Source of the DNA: Crocinitomicaceae bacterium
Lineage (GTDB): Bacteria > Bacteroidota > Bacteroidia > Flavobacteriales_D > Crocinitomicaceae
Length of the DNA: 64,000 nt
NCBI GenBank assembly: GCA_018402525.1
Contig: JAGYIR010000007.1
Location: 62,001-126,000 of the forward strand
Direction: 5' to 3'
The notes below the pieces were generated by a model. That model searched no databases, was not told the DNA's origin, and worked only from the letters and a program-made list of their open reading frames with translations. This document shows, in pieces, positions 43,154-52,011 of the stretch. The first letter of the stretch is position 1; each line of letters opens with the position of its first letter. The position numbers and the translations under genes were made by a program.

Positions 43154-43320
43154 TGAAAAACTCATGATACGAATTTAAGAAATAAGTAGTGAGTGGTGGT
43201 AATCAGGAAGAAATAATGTGATTTTTTAGCATTCCGAAATTTATTGCAACGGATTTTACAAAAGAGGTTTTTACCGCACCACGACTAGGGTCAATTTTAT
43301 TGGTGTGGGGAGTTAAAATT

Positions 43321-44409
43321 CTACTCCTTCTTCTCTGGTGCTGGGTACTTCAGGGTGTTTCGGTACAGCAACACGAAAACGAAAACAAAATACGCAACAA
43401 AAAATAGCACAGGCACATACGCTTCCAATGAAACGAGGTGAACCATCGTAATCGCGAGTAATGATGAGAGGGTTCCTATTAACACAAACACCAACCACAC
43501 CTTCCGATCTGAAAGTCCTGCGTAAACGAGGTGATGCGTGGTATGGTCTTTACCACCCACCATGGGAGATTTTCCTTGTTTGAGACGATTAATCACCACT
43601 GTGAGTGTGTCGACTGCGGCGGGTGTGAATGCAACGAGCGTAACGCATAACCCCAGCCACGACGGATGTTCATTTCCCGGTATTGCTGATCCAATGTTCC
43701 AAAGAAATTTCATTCCAAAAAACGCGACAAACAAGCCAATAAATTGAGATCCTGCATCCCCCATAAACAGTTTAGAAGGGTGAATGTTCATGCTTAAAAA
43801 CCCGATAACAGCACCAAGGACGGAGATCATAATCAGCACCCAAATATTGATGTTAAAAGGAAAAATAATCCAAGAAGATGCAATGCACGCGGCCAGAATG
43901 AAAAAGACAGTTGAACCCGTGATGCCATCCATGTTGTCCAACATATTGAGCGAATTCATGATGACCACCACCCAAACAATCGTGAATACTGCATCAAGAT
44001 AATTATGGTGAAAAAGGTCTATGACCGATCCTGTCACCACGAAAATGACGCCACATAAAATTTGCACGGTAAGTTTAATGAGAGGTTTCGTATTGTAGGC
44101 ATCGTCTGCCAGTCCCATTAAAAACGCCAAAGATCCAGCTACAAAAAGACCTACGTATTGTTTGTTTTGAAAAATGTTTGGTGCGTCATTAAAGACGATC
44201 GAATAAGCGATAGCGGTAAAAACGAACACCACAAAAAAGCTGACTCCTCCAAGTGAAGGTTTCGATTCATTGCTCCATCGAATGACCACATCGTTTTTAT
44301 TTCTGATACCCAACGACCTCGAAAAACGCAACAGCAGCACATTGCAAACAATCGCGACGACAACTCCTCCGAGTCCAAAGCTAAGCATCTGAAAAACCTT
44401 TAGTAGCAC
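43321..44409 (-). CDS. WecA/MraY-like undecaprenyl-phosphate sugar-1-phosphate transferase
   Basis: A 362-residue polytopic membrane enzyme (about ten helices) that transfers a sugar-1-phosphate, probably GlcNAc-1-P, to undecaprenyl phosphate, starting a surface polysaccharide. Family motifs: GLADDAYNTKP near residue 100, NMLDNMDGITGS near 155, FMGDAGSQFIG near 213 and HLV near 290 (in GGKDHTTHHLVYAG). Last gene of the exopolysaccharide operon, starting 3 bases after the rfbC stop. Confidence 0.88.
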   Translation of the reverse strand: MLLKVFQMLSFGLGGVVVAIVCNVLLLRFSRSLGIRNKNDVVIRWSNESKPSLGGVSFFVVFVFTAIAYSIVFNDAPNIFQNKQYVGLFVAGSLAFLMGLADDAYNTKPLIKLTVQILCGVIFVVTGSVIDLFHHNYLDAVFTIVWVVVIMNSLNMLDNMDGITGSTVFFILAACIASSWIIFPFNINIWVLIMISVLGAVIGFLSMNIHPSKLFMGDAGSQFIGLFVAFFGMKFLWNIGSAIPGNEHPSWLGLCVTLVAFTPAAVDTLTVVINRLKQGKSPMVGGKDHTTHHLVYAGLSDRKVWLVFVLIGTLSSLLAITMVHLVSLEAYVPVLFFVAYFVFVFVLLYRNTLKYPAPEKKE

Positions 44410-44412
44410 TGT

Positions 44413-44964
44413 CTAAATATGAAAGTGGGATGCGAAAGTATGAAATTCTTGTCCATTAATGTCCTTTTCTGAAACCAAACAATCACTTGATCCCCAATTG
44501 ATATTTAGCGTGGTATCGTTCCATCGAATCGTTCCTTCCGATTCTGGTGCGTAATAGTTCGTGCATTTGTATGAAAAGATCGTGTCTATTTCAAGCGATT
44601 TAAATCCATGAGCGAATCCAGGTGGAATCCAAAACATCCATCCATTTTCCTCCGAAAGTTCTATGCTAAAATATTGACCATATGTTTCTGAGCTAAGGCG
44701 AATATCCACAGCAACATCCAGTGCAGCTCCTTTGATGACACGCACCAGTTTACCTTGTGCATGCGGTGGGTTCTGAAAATGCAATCCTCGAACAACGTTC
44801 TTATGTGAAAGCGATTGATTGTCTTGTACAAATTCGAATTGACCACCAGTCGCTTCATCAAAGACCTTCTTGTTAAAACTTTCAAAAAACGCACCTCTTG
44901 CATCGGTGAAAACTTTGGGTTCAAAAATGAGCAATCCAGCGATTGGTGTCTTTTTAATATTCAT
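44413..44964 (-). CDS. rfbC: dTDP-4-dehydrorhamnose 3,5-epimerase
   Basis: Cupin-fold epimerase (183 residues) of the dTDP-L-rhamnose pathway. Conserved QDNQSLSHKNVVRGLHFQ near residue 45 contains the catalytic His, and FWIPPGFAHGF near 110 the second signature. The frame is open much further up (45069) across the Tyr-Gly tail region of wzc, but the proper start is the ATG at 44964 (MNIKKTPIAG), giving an 11-base overlap with wzc. The other rhamnose genes rfbA, B and D are not in this window, so the pathway is incomplete here. Confidence 0.9.
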   Translation of the reverse strand: MNIKKTPIAGLLIFEPKVFTDARGAFFESFNKKVFDEATGGQFEFVQDNQSLSHKNVVRGLHFQNPPHAQGKLVRVIKGAALDVAVDIRLSSETYGQYFSIELSEENGWMFWIPPGFAHGFKSLEIDTIFSYKCTNYYAPESEGTIRWNDTTLNINWGSSDCLVSEKDINGQEFHTFASHFHI

Positions 44965-47362
44965 TTCGTTTAAATATTCTCCGGTACCATTTTTGCTTTT
45001 TACCAGCATTCTTAAATTTCTTGGTATCCTCTTCCATGTATCCGTATCCATAGCCATAACCGTAACCATAGCCGTAACCGTAAACCGAACCTTTGCTCGT
45101 ACTCACGCCGTTCAAAATCACGTTCAATGATTTGAGTTGTTGCATTTCAAATAACTCTTTCACACGGTTAGCAAAATTTCGTTTCGAGTAATGCGATTTA
45201 AAGATGTAAATCGGAATATCAGCTTCGGTTAAGTTCCTCACACCATCCGATACAAGTCCAACGGGTGGGTTATCAATGATGATCACATCGTACATGGTTT
45301 TAAGCTTCGCAACGATATCTTTATAACCTTGACTAAGCAGTAATTCAGAAGGATTTGGCGGAATTGGACCAGCAGTGATGAAATCAAACCCTTCAATACT
45401 CGATTTTTGAATGCACTGTTCCAGGTTGCTATGGCCCACAATAAGTGAACTCATTCCGTGCACATTCTCTGCATCAAACCCAAGGTGTACTTTTGGTTTT
45501 CTTAAATCCAAATCCAGAATGACTGTTTTCTTTCCAGACATGGCGATAATTCCACCTAAATTGAGCGCGACAAATGTCTTCCCTTCTCCAGAAATGGAGG
45601 ATGAAATAGCAATTGTTTGGTAATTCGGGTTGATGTAACTCAGGTTTGTTCGAATCTTACGCATCGCTTCGGCCATCATGGATTTTGGGGCTTCAGCAAC
45701 GATGACTTGAGAATATTCCATCGTGTATTTGAACAGCGGAACCCCACCTAAAATCGATGCCTGAGGAGGTAATAAATTCTGTAAATCTTCCAGCAAGTTA
45801 ATCTCGTTGAACATCAAGTATTTCAAGAACATGACGCCAATACCGAGAATAATACCAAACATTATAAATGAGGTATAAATGAAATTGGAGTTTGGTGCAA
45901 CTGGAATGCTCGACACCTTTGGTTTGCTCAACACACGGTTGGACGAAGCATACCCTGCGTCAGAAATGGCATAAAGCACCTTTTTCTCGGTAAGTAAACT
46001 CACGTATTTCTCATTCAACTCTTGTATGTTCTTGAGTCGACCATATTCCATTTTTTTCTCGGGCAATTCAAAATTCTCTTCCTGAAGTGCTGCAATTTTT
46101 GCGCTCAATGCCTTCGCATTCTCTGTCAATCGGTTATGAACAGCGGCGACACTTCGTTTAATTAAAGCGATTTTAGAATCAATTTTCTGATTGATCAATT
46201 TGACCTTTGAATTTTCCTCGGTTGCACTGAATAGTAAGTCCTCTCGTGATGCCAACAATTCATGCAATTGCTCAATGTGTACAAATAAAGCATCTTCATA
46301 ACTTTTCCCAAGCATTTCAGGCAAAAGGCGATAAACTTCCAACCGTTCTACATCGCTTCGCAACTTGCGCTCGACATTGTTAAGTGACTGAATTTCGACC
46401 TCTATCGTAAAAATATCATCTTGAAGTCGGTTGAGGTTCGCCGTCAGGTTTTCGCTGACCATTTCAATGTCTGGAATGTCATTTCTTCGCTGATACAACA
46501 TCAAACTATCCTTCGATGAACGGAGCTCCACAGAAAGCGAATCCAACTGCCCGTTGATGAAATTTAGAATATTCTCACCTCCCTGCCGCTGATTTTCCTC
46601 GTCAAATTCAATAAAGGCATCCGACAATGCGACTGTTAAATCGTGACACAATTGAGGGTTATGTCCTCTAAACGAAATACTAATCGTCTTTGCACTGACA
46701 TCAATCGGAGAAATGGTCAGCCCACCAATCATTCGATCTACAATACTCTTTTGACTGTTAATGACAAAAAACAGCTCATTATTTTCAATGTCTTGCTTAA
46801 ACGTGGACAGGTCCCTTGCCTTTACAACAATATCGATGTCATTGTTTTTTAGTCGCTCGTTTAATTTACCCTTCAACGTGACTGGTTTCGTTCCCTTGGT
46901 GTAAGAAAGTACGACATTGCCATCTTCATAAAATACATTTATCTCCTTGTCAATTAAAGATGAATCCATCAACTGATAGGGCTGCACATGAAAGCTACTG
47001 GAATTGTACTTTTCTTCTGTGAGGATTTGTCCCCGAGAGTATAAACTGACATCGAGGTTTAGTTTTTTTAGGGCACGCTCGAACAGTAATTCAGATCGGA
47101 GTAATTCGACAACACTAGACAATTGGTTATTTCTAGTATTCATATTTTCAATGTCCAAGACTTCTTTGGCGTTGTCTTCATCGGACAGCTGGATGGTCAT
47201 TGAAGACTCAAAAATTGGTTTTGTGTACCGCAAATAAAAGAAAGCGAAAAGGCTAAAAACAAAGACAAACATGATGGGCCACCACCAATATCTTTTAACG
47301 ATCGTCCTAAAAATTAGGGGATCGTATGACTTGTTTATTATTAAACTCTTCTTTCCGCTCAA
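44954..47362 (-). CDS. wzc: Wzc-type tyrosine kinase / polysaccharide co-polymerase
   Basis: An 802-residue polysaccharide co-polymerase with BY-kinase domain. N-terminal Wzz domain with two membrane helices (WWPIMFVFVFSLFAFFYLRY near residue 28, YTSFIMFGIILGIGVMFLKY near 500), a long periplasmic coiled coil between them, then a cytoplasmic kinase with Walker A SSSISGEGKTFVALNLGG (near 590) and Walker B IIIDNPPVG (near 695). The tail after residue 758 has eight tyrosines alternating with glycine, then a basic end. Controls polymer length and export of the exopolysaccharide with Wza. Co-translated with rfbC. Confidence 0.92.
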   Translation of the reverse strand: MSGKKSLIINKSYDPLIFRTIVKRYWWWPIMFVFVFSLFAFFYLRYTKPIFESSMTIQLSDEDNAKEVLDIENMNTRNNQLSSVVELLRSELLFERALKKLNLDVSLYSRGQILTEEKYNSSSFHVQPYQLMDSSLIDKEINVFYEDGNVVLSYTKGTKPVTLKGKLNERLKNNDIDIVVKARDLSTFKQDIENNELFFVINSQKSIVDRMIGGLTISPIDVSAKTISISFRGHNPQLCHDLTVALSDAFIEFDEENQRQGGENILNFINGQLDSLSVELRSSKDSLMLYQRRNDIPDIEMVSENLTANLNRLQDDIFTIEVEIQSLNNVERKLRSDVERLEVYRLLPEMLGKSYEDALFVHIEQLHELLASREDLLFSATEENSKVKLINQKIDSKIALIKRSVAAVHNRLTENAKALSAKIAALQEENFELPEKKMEYGRLKNIQELNEKYVSLLTEKKVLYAISDAGYASSNRVLSKPKVSSIPVAPNSNFIYTSFIMFGIILGIGVMFLKYLMFNEINLLEDLQNLLPPQASILGGVPLFKYTMEYSQVIVAEAPKSMMAEAMRKIRTNLSYINPNYQTIAISSSISGEGKTFVALNLGGIIAMSGKKTVILDLDLRKPKVHLGFDAENVHGMSSLIVGHSNLEQCIQKSSIEGFDFITAGPIPPNPSELLLSQGYKDIVAKLKTMYDVIIIDNPPVGLVSDGVRNLTEADIPIYIFKSHYSKRNFANRVKELFEMQQLKSLNVILNGVSTSKGSVYGYGYGYGYGYGYGYMEEDTKKFKNAGKKQKWYRRIFKRNEY
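45038..45082 (-). repeat. Six-base tandem repeat coding for Tyr-Gly
   Basis: A 45-base tract of alternating TAY and GGN codons (eight Tyr, seven Gly) near the 3' end of wzc. Six-base units could slip without shifting the frame, so tyrosine number may vary among strains. Confidence 0.8.
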
Positions 47363-47365
47363 AAC

Positions 47366-48151
47366 TTACTTCAATAATGTTATTGCTGAGATGATAAATA
47401 CCGTGCTACTAATTAACGAAACGATAGGTACAACATTGTTAGCGACCTGTTTCCCTAGCTCAGGGGTTGGTTCTACATAAATATAATCATTTGCTTGAAC
47501 AATCATATCCACGTGTGCCAATCCTTCCATGGTCGATAAATCAATTCCATAGACTTGTCGTTTGCCATCGACCTTACGCATCAACTTAATCGTATTTGCC
47601 TTTCCTCGCTCTGTAATTCCACCTGCTTGAGCCAGCGCTTCCATCAGTGTAGTATTAGAATTCAAGAGTGGAATGACTTTCGCATCAGAACCGTTGCCGG
47701 GGAACACAATCACCCGCTGGTTGGTCACTCTAACCTGAACAAATGGCTCTTTGTACTCGGAAGAAAACAATACGGTTAAGGTATCTTCGCATTCTTCAAC
47801 GGTAAGTCCAGCAACTGTCAATTTCCCTATCAACGGTAATTCTACCGTCCCATTACTTCTAACGACATACTCAACATTCGAGTTTGCGCTTCCACTTTCA
47901 TCAGAGACACCGCTCATACTTTCAAGGATTGCCGTTCCGTTATTCGTCGTTAACGTAAAAGCAATTTTATCATCTGCCGAAATGCGGTATTCTTCTGTTG
48001 GATTTAATGGAATTGAATCATAATTCACATCACTTTTCGCCTCTTTAAACATCAAGTTACTATTGACACCACAACTTTGAGCGAGCAAAATCATTAAAAA
48101 TCCAAAACAATATAGTATCGTACGTATCACGTTATTTCCTCCTTTTTTCAA
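47366..48151 (-). CDS. wza: Wza-type polysaccharide export lipoprotein
   Basis: Outer-membrane polysaccharide export protein (261 residues) with a lipoprotein signal (VIRTILYCFGFLMILLAQSC), the Poly_export domain beginning near EYRISADDKIAFTL, and an SLBB-like region (VIVFPGNGSDAKVIPLLN). The C-terminus has a helix (VVPIVSLISSTVFIISAI) instead of the full Wza barrel. Two starts are possible: the ATG at 48151 or the GTG at 48130, which has a perfect AAGGAGG seven bases before it. I list 48151. The next gene, wzc, begins 3 bases after its stop. Confidence 0.85.
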   Translation of the reverse strand: MKKGGNNVIRTILYCFGFLMILLAQSCGVNSNLMFKEAKSDVNYDSIPLNPTEEYRISADDKIAFTLTTNNGTAILESMSGVSDESGSANSNVEYVVRSNGTVELPLIGKLTVAGLTVEECEDTLTVLFSSEYKEPFVQVRVTNQRVIVFPGNGSDAKVIPLLNSNTTLMEALAQAGGITERGKANTIKLMRKVDGKRQVYGIDLSTMEGLAHVDMIVQANDYIYVEPTPELGKQVANNVVPIVSLISSTVFIISAITLLK

Positions 48152-49355
48152 GCAATTGCCTGTACAATTCGTCCATGTTTTTTACTAAAGTTCTATAATG
48201 GAACTTTTCTTCTACGTGATTCCATCCATTTTGTGACATTTTTTCTCGTTTTTTTTCGTTTTGAATCAAGTCCATCAATTTTTCAGCATACAGTTCACGC
48301 TCATTTACTGGGACAATGTATCCTGTTTCCCCTTCCAATATAATATCTCTTACCCCTCCGACATCTGTGGAAATTACCGGAATTCCTGCGGCCTGCGCCT
48401 CAATCAAACTCACAGGTGTTCCTTCATTCTTCGATGTCAAACAAATAATGTCCATACCTGCGTTAAACGCACCAATGTCCTCAATCCAAGATGTCATCGT
48501 AACGCAATTGTCAAACTTTCCATTGATTTGCTCCACCCGTATTTCAATGGAGGATCTTTCCGAACCATCTCCAACTATAAAAAAAGCAACTTTCTGTTCC
48601 AGTCTTGGGAGCAGCAATTCAAGAACATCTAAAAAGAAATCGTGATTTTTAATTGGTGCGAGACGACCAACAATAGCGATCGCTACTGTAGCAGGTTCAA
48701 TTTTGAACTTGGCTCTGGTATTTGTTCGTTCGCTGATGCGCTTTTCACGAAATGGTAATAAATCAAATCCTAACGGAATAACCTGAATTTTCTCCGATTT
48801 AACCACCTTGTGAATCCCTGAGATTTCCAATTTCTGCATGTCAGAAATGGCAATAATTGCACTTGATTTCTTGGCTAAATTACGCTCAATTGTCTTAAAA
48901 ATCTGCGTTTTCACCTTTCCGAAATACGAATGAAAAACATGTCCATGAAACGTATGCACGATAATTGGCACCTTACACGAAATCGCTGCCCTTCTGCCCA
49001 ACGCTCCGGCCTTTGACGCATGTGTATGTACAATATCTGGCTGAAAATCTTTGATGATTTGCTTCAGCCTGAGGTAAGCCTTTCTGTCGCTTGAAATATT
49101 CGGTTCTCGCACCATCTCCTCAATTAAGAGCGGTTCAACTCCGTATTTTTCTAGAATGTAAAGCGAATCAGATTCGTCTTTATCAGGCAATCCACCTACC
49201 AATAAGGTCTCATAATCAGCACCCATAAATGCTGTTAAAAACGTAGCATTGTAGGTAGGTCCTCCAATGTTGAAGCGGTTAATTATACGTAAAACTCTGA
49301 TTTTCTTCACATTTAGTCGTTGGCTATTACTGTCCTCTTCCAATTCATTCATCAT
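48132..49355 (-). CDS. Glycosyltransferase family 4
   Basis: GT-B retaining glycosyltransferase of the GT4 family (about 407 residues), acting in the cytoplasm on the lipid-linked sugar. Acceptor-side motif FNIGGPTYNATFL near the start, and the sugar-nucleotide half has IVGRLAPIKNHDFFL (near 225) and the EX7E region LTSKNEGTPVSLIEAQAAGIP (near 305, cited as parts). Starts ATG at 49355 or 49352. The stop overlaps the wza ATG by 20 bases. First gene of the exopolysaccharide operon. Confidence 0.87.
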   Translation of the reverse strand: MMNELEEDSNSQRLNVKKIRVLRIINRFNIGGPTYNATFLTAFMGADYETLLVGGLPDKDESDSLYILEKYGVEPLLIEEMVREPNISSDRKAYLRLKQIIKDFQPDIVHTHASKAGALGRRAAISCKVPIIVHTFHGHVFHSYFGKVKTQIFKTIERNLAKKSSAIIAISDMQKLEISGIHKVVKSEKIQVIPLGFDLLPFREKRISERTNTRAKFKIEPATVAIAIVGRLAPIKNHDFFLDVLELLLPRLEQKVAFFIVGDGSERSSIEIRVEQINGKFDNCVTMTSWIEDIGAFNAGMDIICLTSKNEGTPVSLIEAQAAGIPVISTDVGGVRDIILEGETGYIVPVNERELYAEKLMDLIQNEKKREKMSQNGWNHVEEKFHYRTLVKNMDELYRQLLEKRRK

Positions 49356-49429
49356 GACATGTTCAAAAGTTTTCGACCTTTGGCATATACATTGCAAATG
49401 GATGACGAAATTTATCCAAAAAAGACGCC

Positions 49430-50884
49430 ATGAAGATAGTAAGTATCGCTCTAATCCACCTAATCTTTGTCATAAATGTTGTTTTTGGCCAGTCGAGTAT
49501 TCAATCTGTTGCGGATCAATTTGCACATGACCCAGCATTGAAACATGGTTCGGTGAGTTTTGTTGTCATCGATTTAGAAACTGGAAAGCCAATTGCCTCG
49601 GTGAACAGTGACTTAACACTTCCAACGGCTTCAACGACGAAACTATTTTCAACCGCCACTGCACTTGACATACTAGGTCCTGATTATCGACCTTCAACGA
49701 AAATTTATCACGATGGCTACATCGATTCAACAGGTACGCTTTATGGCAATGTTTGGGTTAAAGGAGGTGGTGACCCTGCTCTTGGCAGCAAGTACTTCAC
49801 GAATGAAACAACCAAACGTGATTTTCTAAAAAATTGGGTAAACGCCTTAAAATCAATTGGAATCAAAAAAATTGAAGGCGCCGTGATTGCTGATGCTTCT
49901 GATTTTGGCTACAGCGGAGCACCAGATGGATGGAATTGGGTGGACATGGGCAATTATTACGGTGCTGGACCTTCGGGACTTTCCCTGTTTGATAATCTCT
50001 TGGAATTTCACTTTACCACAGGTGCGGCAGGTTCAAAAACGACCATTTCAAAAATTCAACCTGAAGTCCCGGCATTAGTCGTGTACAATTACGTGCTTTC
50101 TTCAACAAAGGCAGGAGACAATGCATTTATTTACGGTGCACCCTACTCTATGGATCGATTTGTGACAGGTACATTGCCGATGAATAAATCCGATTTTGTG
50201 ATCAAAGGAAGTATGCCAGATCCTGAGTACCAAATGGCATACGAATTAAAGAAAGAACTTATTGCCAGCGGTATCCATGTAATGGGTGATTCAAAGGCAG
50301 CGCGGCAATTTGCTGCATTCATGCAAGACGAAGAGGGATTCACCTTTGTTCATGATTACAAAGGCGAAAAACTAATCCATGTTATCAATGAGACGAACAT
50401 GCGCAGTGTGAATTTATTTGCTGAACACCTATTGAATTTGATTGCCTTTGAAAATACTGGTGATGGTTCTATGGATGCGGGATTAAAAACCTTAGACGCA
50501 TATTGGAAATCAAAAATAAACACCGAGGGATTGCATATCAATGATGGAAGCGGACTCTCTCGCACGAACGCAATTTCTGCCAATCACTATGCTGCTCTGC
50601 TGAAATACATGCATAGAGGCAAATACGCTACGGATTTTAAAAATTCATTGCCAATTGCTGGCGTGAGTGGAACATTGACATCCGTTTGCAAAGGTCAAGC
50701 TGCGCAAAATCGCATGTATGCAAAAAGCGGTACGATGAACAGAATTAAAAGTTATGCGGGGTACATTGATGGAAAAAGCGGAAAAAAATATGCATTTGCG
50801 CTGATTGCCAACAATTACAGTTGCAGTTCAACGGTCATTCGTCAAAAAATGGAAACGGTTTTTAACGCGATTGCAAATCAGTAA
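49430..50884 (+). CDS. dacB: D-alanyl-D-alanine carboxypeptidase/endopeptidase (PBP4 type)
   Basis: Periplasmic S13 peptidase (484 residues) that removes terminal D-Ala or cuts peptidoglycan cross-links. Signal peptide first 20 residues (MKIVSIALIHLIFVINVVFG), then SxxK in STTK at residues 68-71 (TASTTKLFSTATALDILG), the SxN-region GSGLSRTN, and KSGT as KTG motif near residue 430. Transcribed divergently from the GT4 gene and converging with ddl, with a 23-base overlap at the 3' ends. Confidence 0.9.
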   Translation: MKIVSIALIHLIFVINVVFGQSSIQSVADQFAHDPALKHGSVSFVVIDLETGKPIASVNSDLTLPTASTTKLFSTATALDILGPDYRPSTKIYHDGYIDSTGTLYGNVWVKGGGDPALGSKYFTNETTKRDFLKNWVNALKSIGIKKIEGAVIADASDFGYSGAPDGWNWVDMGNYYGAGPSGLSLFDNLLEFHFTTGAAGSKTTISKIQPEVPALVVYNYVLSSTKAGDNAFIYGAPYSMDRFVTGTLPMNKSDFVIKGSMPDPEYQMAYELKKELIASGIHVMGDSKAARQFAAFMQDEEGFTFVHDYKGEKLIHVINETNMRSVNLFAEHLLNLIAFENTGDGSMDAGLKTLDAYWKSKINTEGLHINDGSGLSRTNAISANHYAALLKYMHRGKYATDFKNSLPIAGVSGTLTSVCKGQAAQNRMYAKSGTMNRIKSYAGYIDGKSGKKYAFALIANNYSCSSTVIRQKMETVFNAIANQ

Positions 50885-51848
50885 ATTCGACTTGAACAAT
50901 TTCTTCCCAAAGTGAAGTAATTGTTTTTCCAGCCTGCTTAATCATTTTCGGAACAATGCTTTCTCCAGAAAAACCAGGAGTAGTATTGACTTCAATGATG
51001 TAGGGAACACCATCTTCAATCATAAAATCTATTCGAGCGATGGAGCGCAGTTGCAACAATTGATACACTTCTTTCGAGATCCGTTGAACATCTTTGGTTA
51101 ATTCATCACTGATCCGTGCTGGTGTAATTTCTTGTGATAATCCTTGGTATTTCGCTGCATAATCGAAGAATTCATTTTCAGAAACTATTTCAACCAGAGG
51201 CAATGCCTCTACGCCATTTTTTCCTCGGTAAACACCGCAAGTGACTTCCGTTCCAGCCAAAAATCGTTCGAGCACCACCGTTCGACCTTCTTTAAATGCA
51301 TTTTGAATCGCCGTATCCAAATCGTCAGGTTTGTTCACCCGAGAAATACCAAAGCTCGACCCTGAATCGCATGGTTTTACAAACAACGGTAGGTGCAATC
51401 GATTAATTATTTCATCGTTTGTTGGTCGCTCCGATGGACTCGAAAGGTAAATCGAATCGGCCACCTTAAATCCAAATCCTTTGAGGAATTGATTGCAAAA
51501 CCATTTATCAAAAGACAATTGAGAAGCGAGCGGTCCTGAATTAATGTAGGGTACATTTATCATTTCTAAATACGCTTGCAGTTTTCCGTTTTCGCCTGGG
51601 TCTCCGTGAATATAAACGATTGCGACATCAATCTTTACAGATTGTTCATTGTGTAAAAATGTAAGGTTACTTTCATCAACAGGAATCAATGTTCCATCCG
51701 TCAAACGAACATTCCACCCTTCCCTATTCATCAAAATTAAATAGACGGTATATTCACTTGGAAAGTTTTCCTTTATGTTCGTCGCGCTCAACACCGAGAT
51801 TTCAAACTCTGAAGAGTATCCACCTGCAATGATTCCTACATTTTTCAT
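50862..51848 (-). CDS. ddl: D-alanine--D-alanine ligase
   Basis: ATP-grasp ligase making the D-Ala-D-Ala dipeptide of peptidoglycan, 328 residues. N-terminal GGYSSEFEISVLSA (residues 8-21), PYINSGPLASQLSFDKW near 105, VKPCDSGSSFGISRV near 160, and EVNTTPGFSGESIVPKM near 290 are all standard. A near-consensus -7 element TACCTTCG (51869-51876, minus) precedes the start by about 21 bases. Its 3' end overlaps dacB tail to tail; the two enzymes act on the same D-Ala-D-Ala unit. Confidence 0.93.
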   Translation of the reverse strand: MKNVGIIAGGYSSEFEISVLSATNIKENFPSEYTVYLILMNREGWNVRLTDGTLIPVDESNLTFLHNEQSVKIDVAIVYIHGDPGENGKLQAYLEMINVPYINSGPLASQLSFDKWFCNQFLKGFGFKVADSIYLSSPSERPTNDEIINRLHLPLFVKPCDSGSSFGISRVNKPDDLDTAIQNAFKEGRTVVLERFLAGTEVTCGVYRGKNGVEALPLVEIVSENEFFDYAAKYQGLSQEITPARISDELTKDVQRISKEVYQLLQLRSIARIDFMIEDGVPYIIEVNTTPGFSGESIVPKMIKQAGKTITSLWEEIVQVEFTDLQSR

Positions 51849-52011
51849 TGACTATAAAATTACAATTTCGAAGGTACAGTGGATTTGTGAGGTAAATAGA
51901 ACGGTGACAAAAAGTTTTCAGCATTTATGCTGTTAACATTTCCTTCCATTTTTACTCAAAAAGAGGTGGCTTTGGTCATTTCTTGCTAATTTTACGGCTT
52001 TAAGTTTAAGT

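Noticed and set aside
44413-45069. A longer rfbC reading frame starting at 45069
   Set aside because: The extra N-terminus is the Tyr-Gly repeat region of wzc in another frame and has no rfbC homology; the ATG at 44964 begins the conserved RfbC start.
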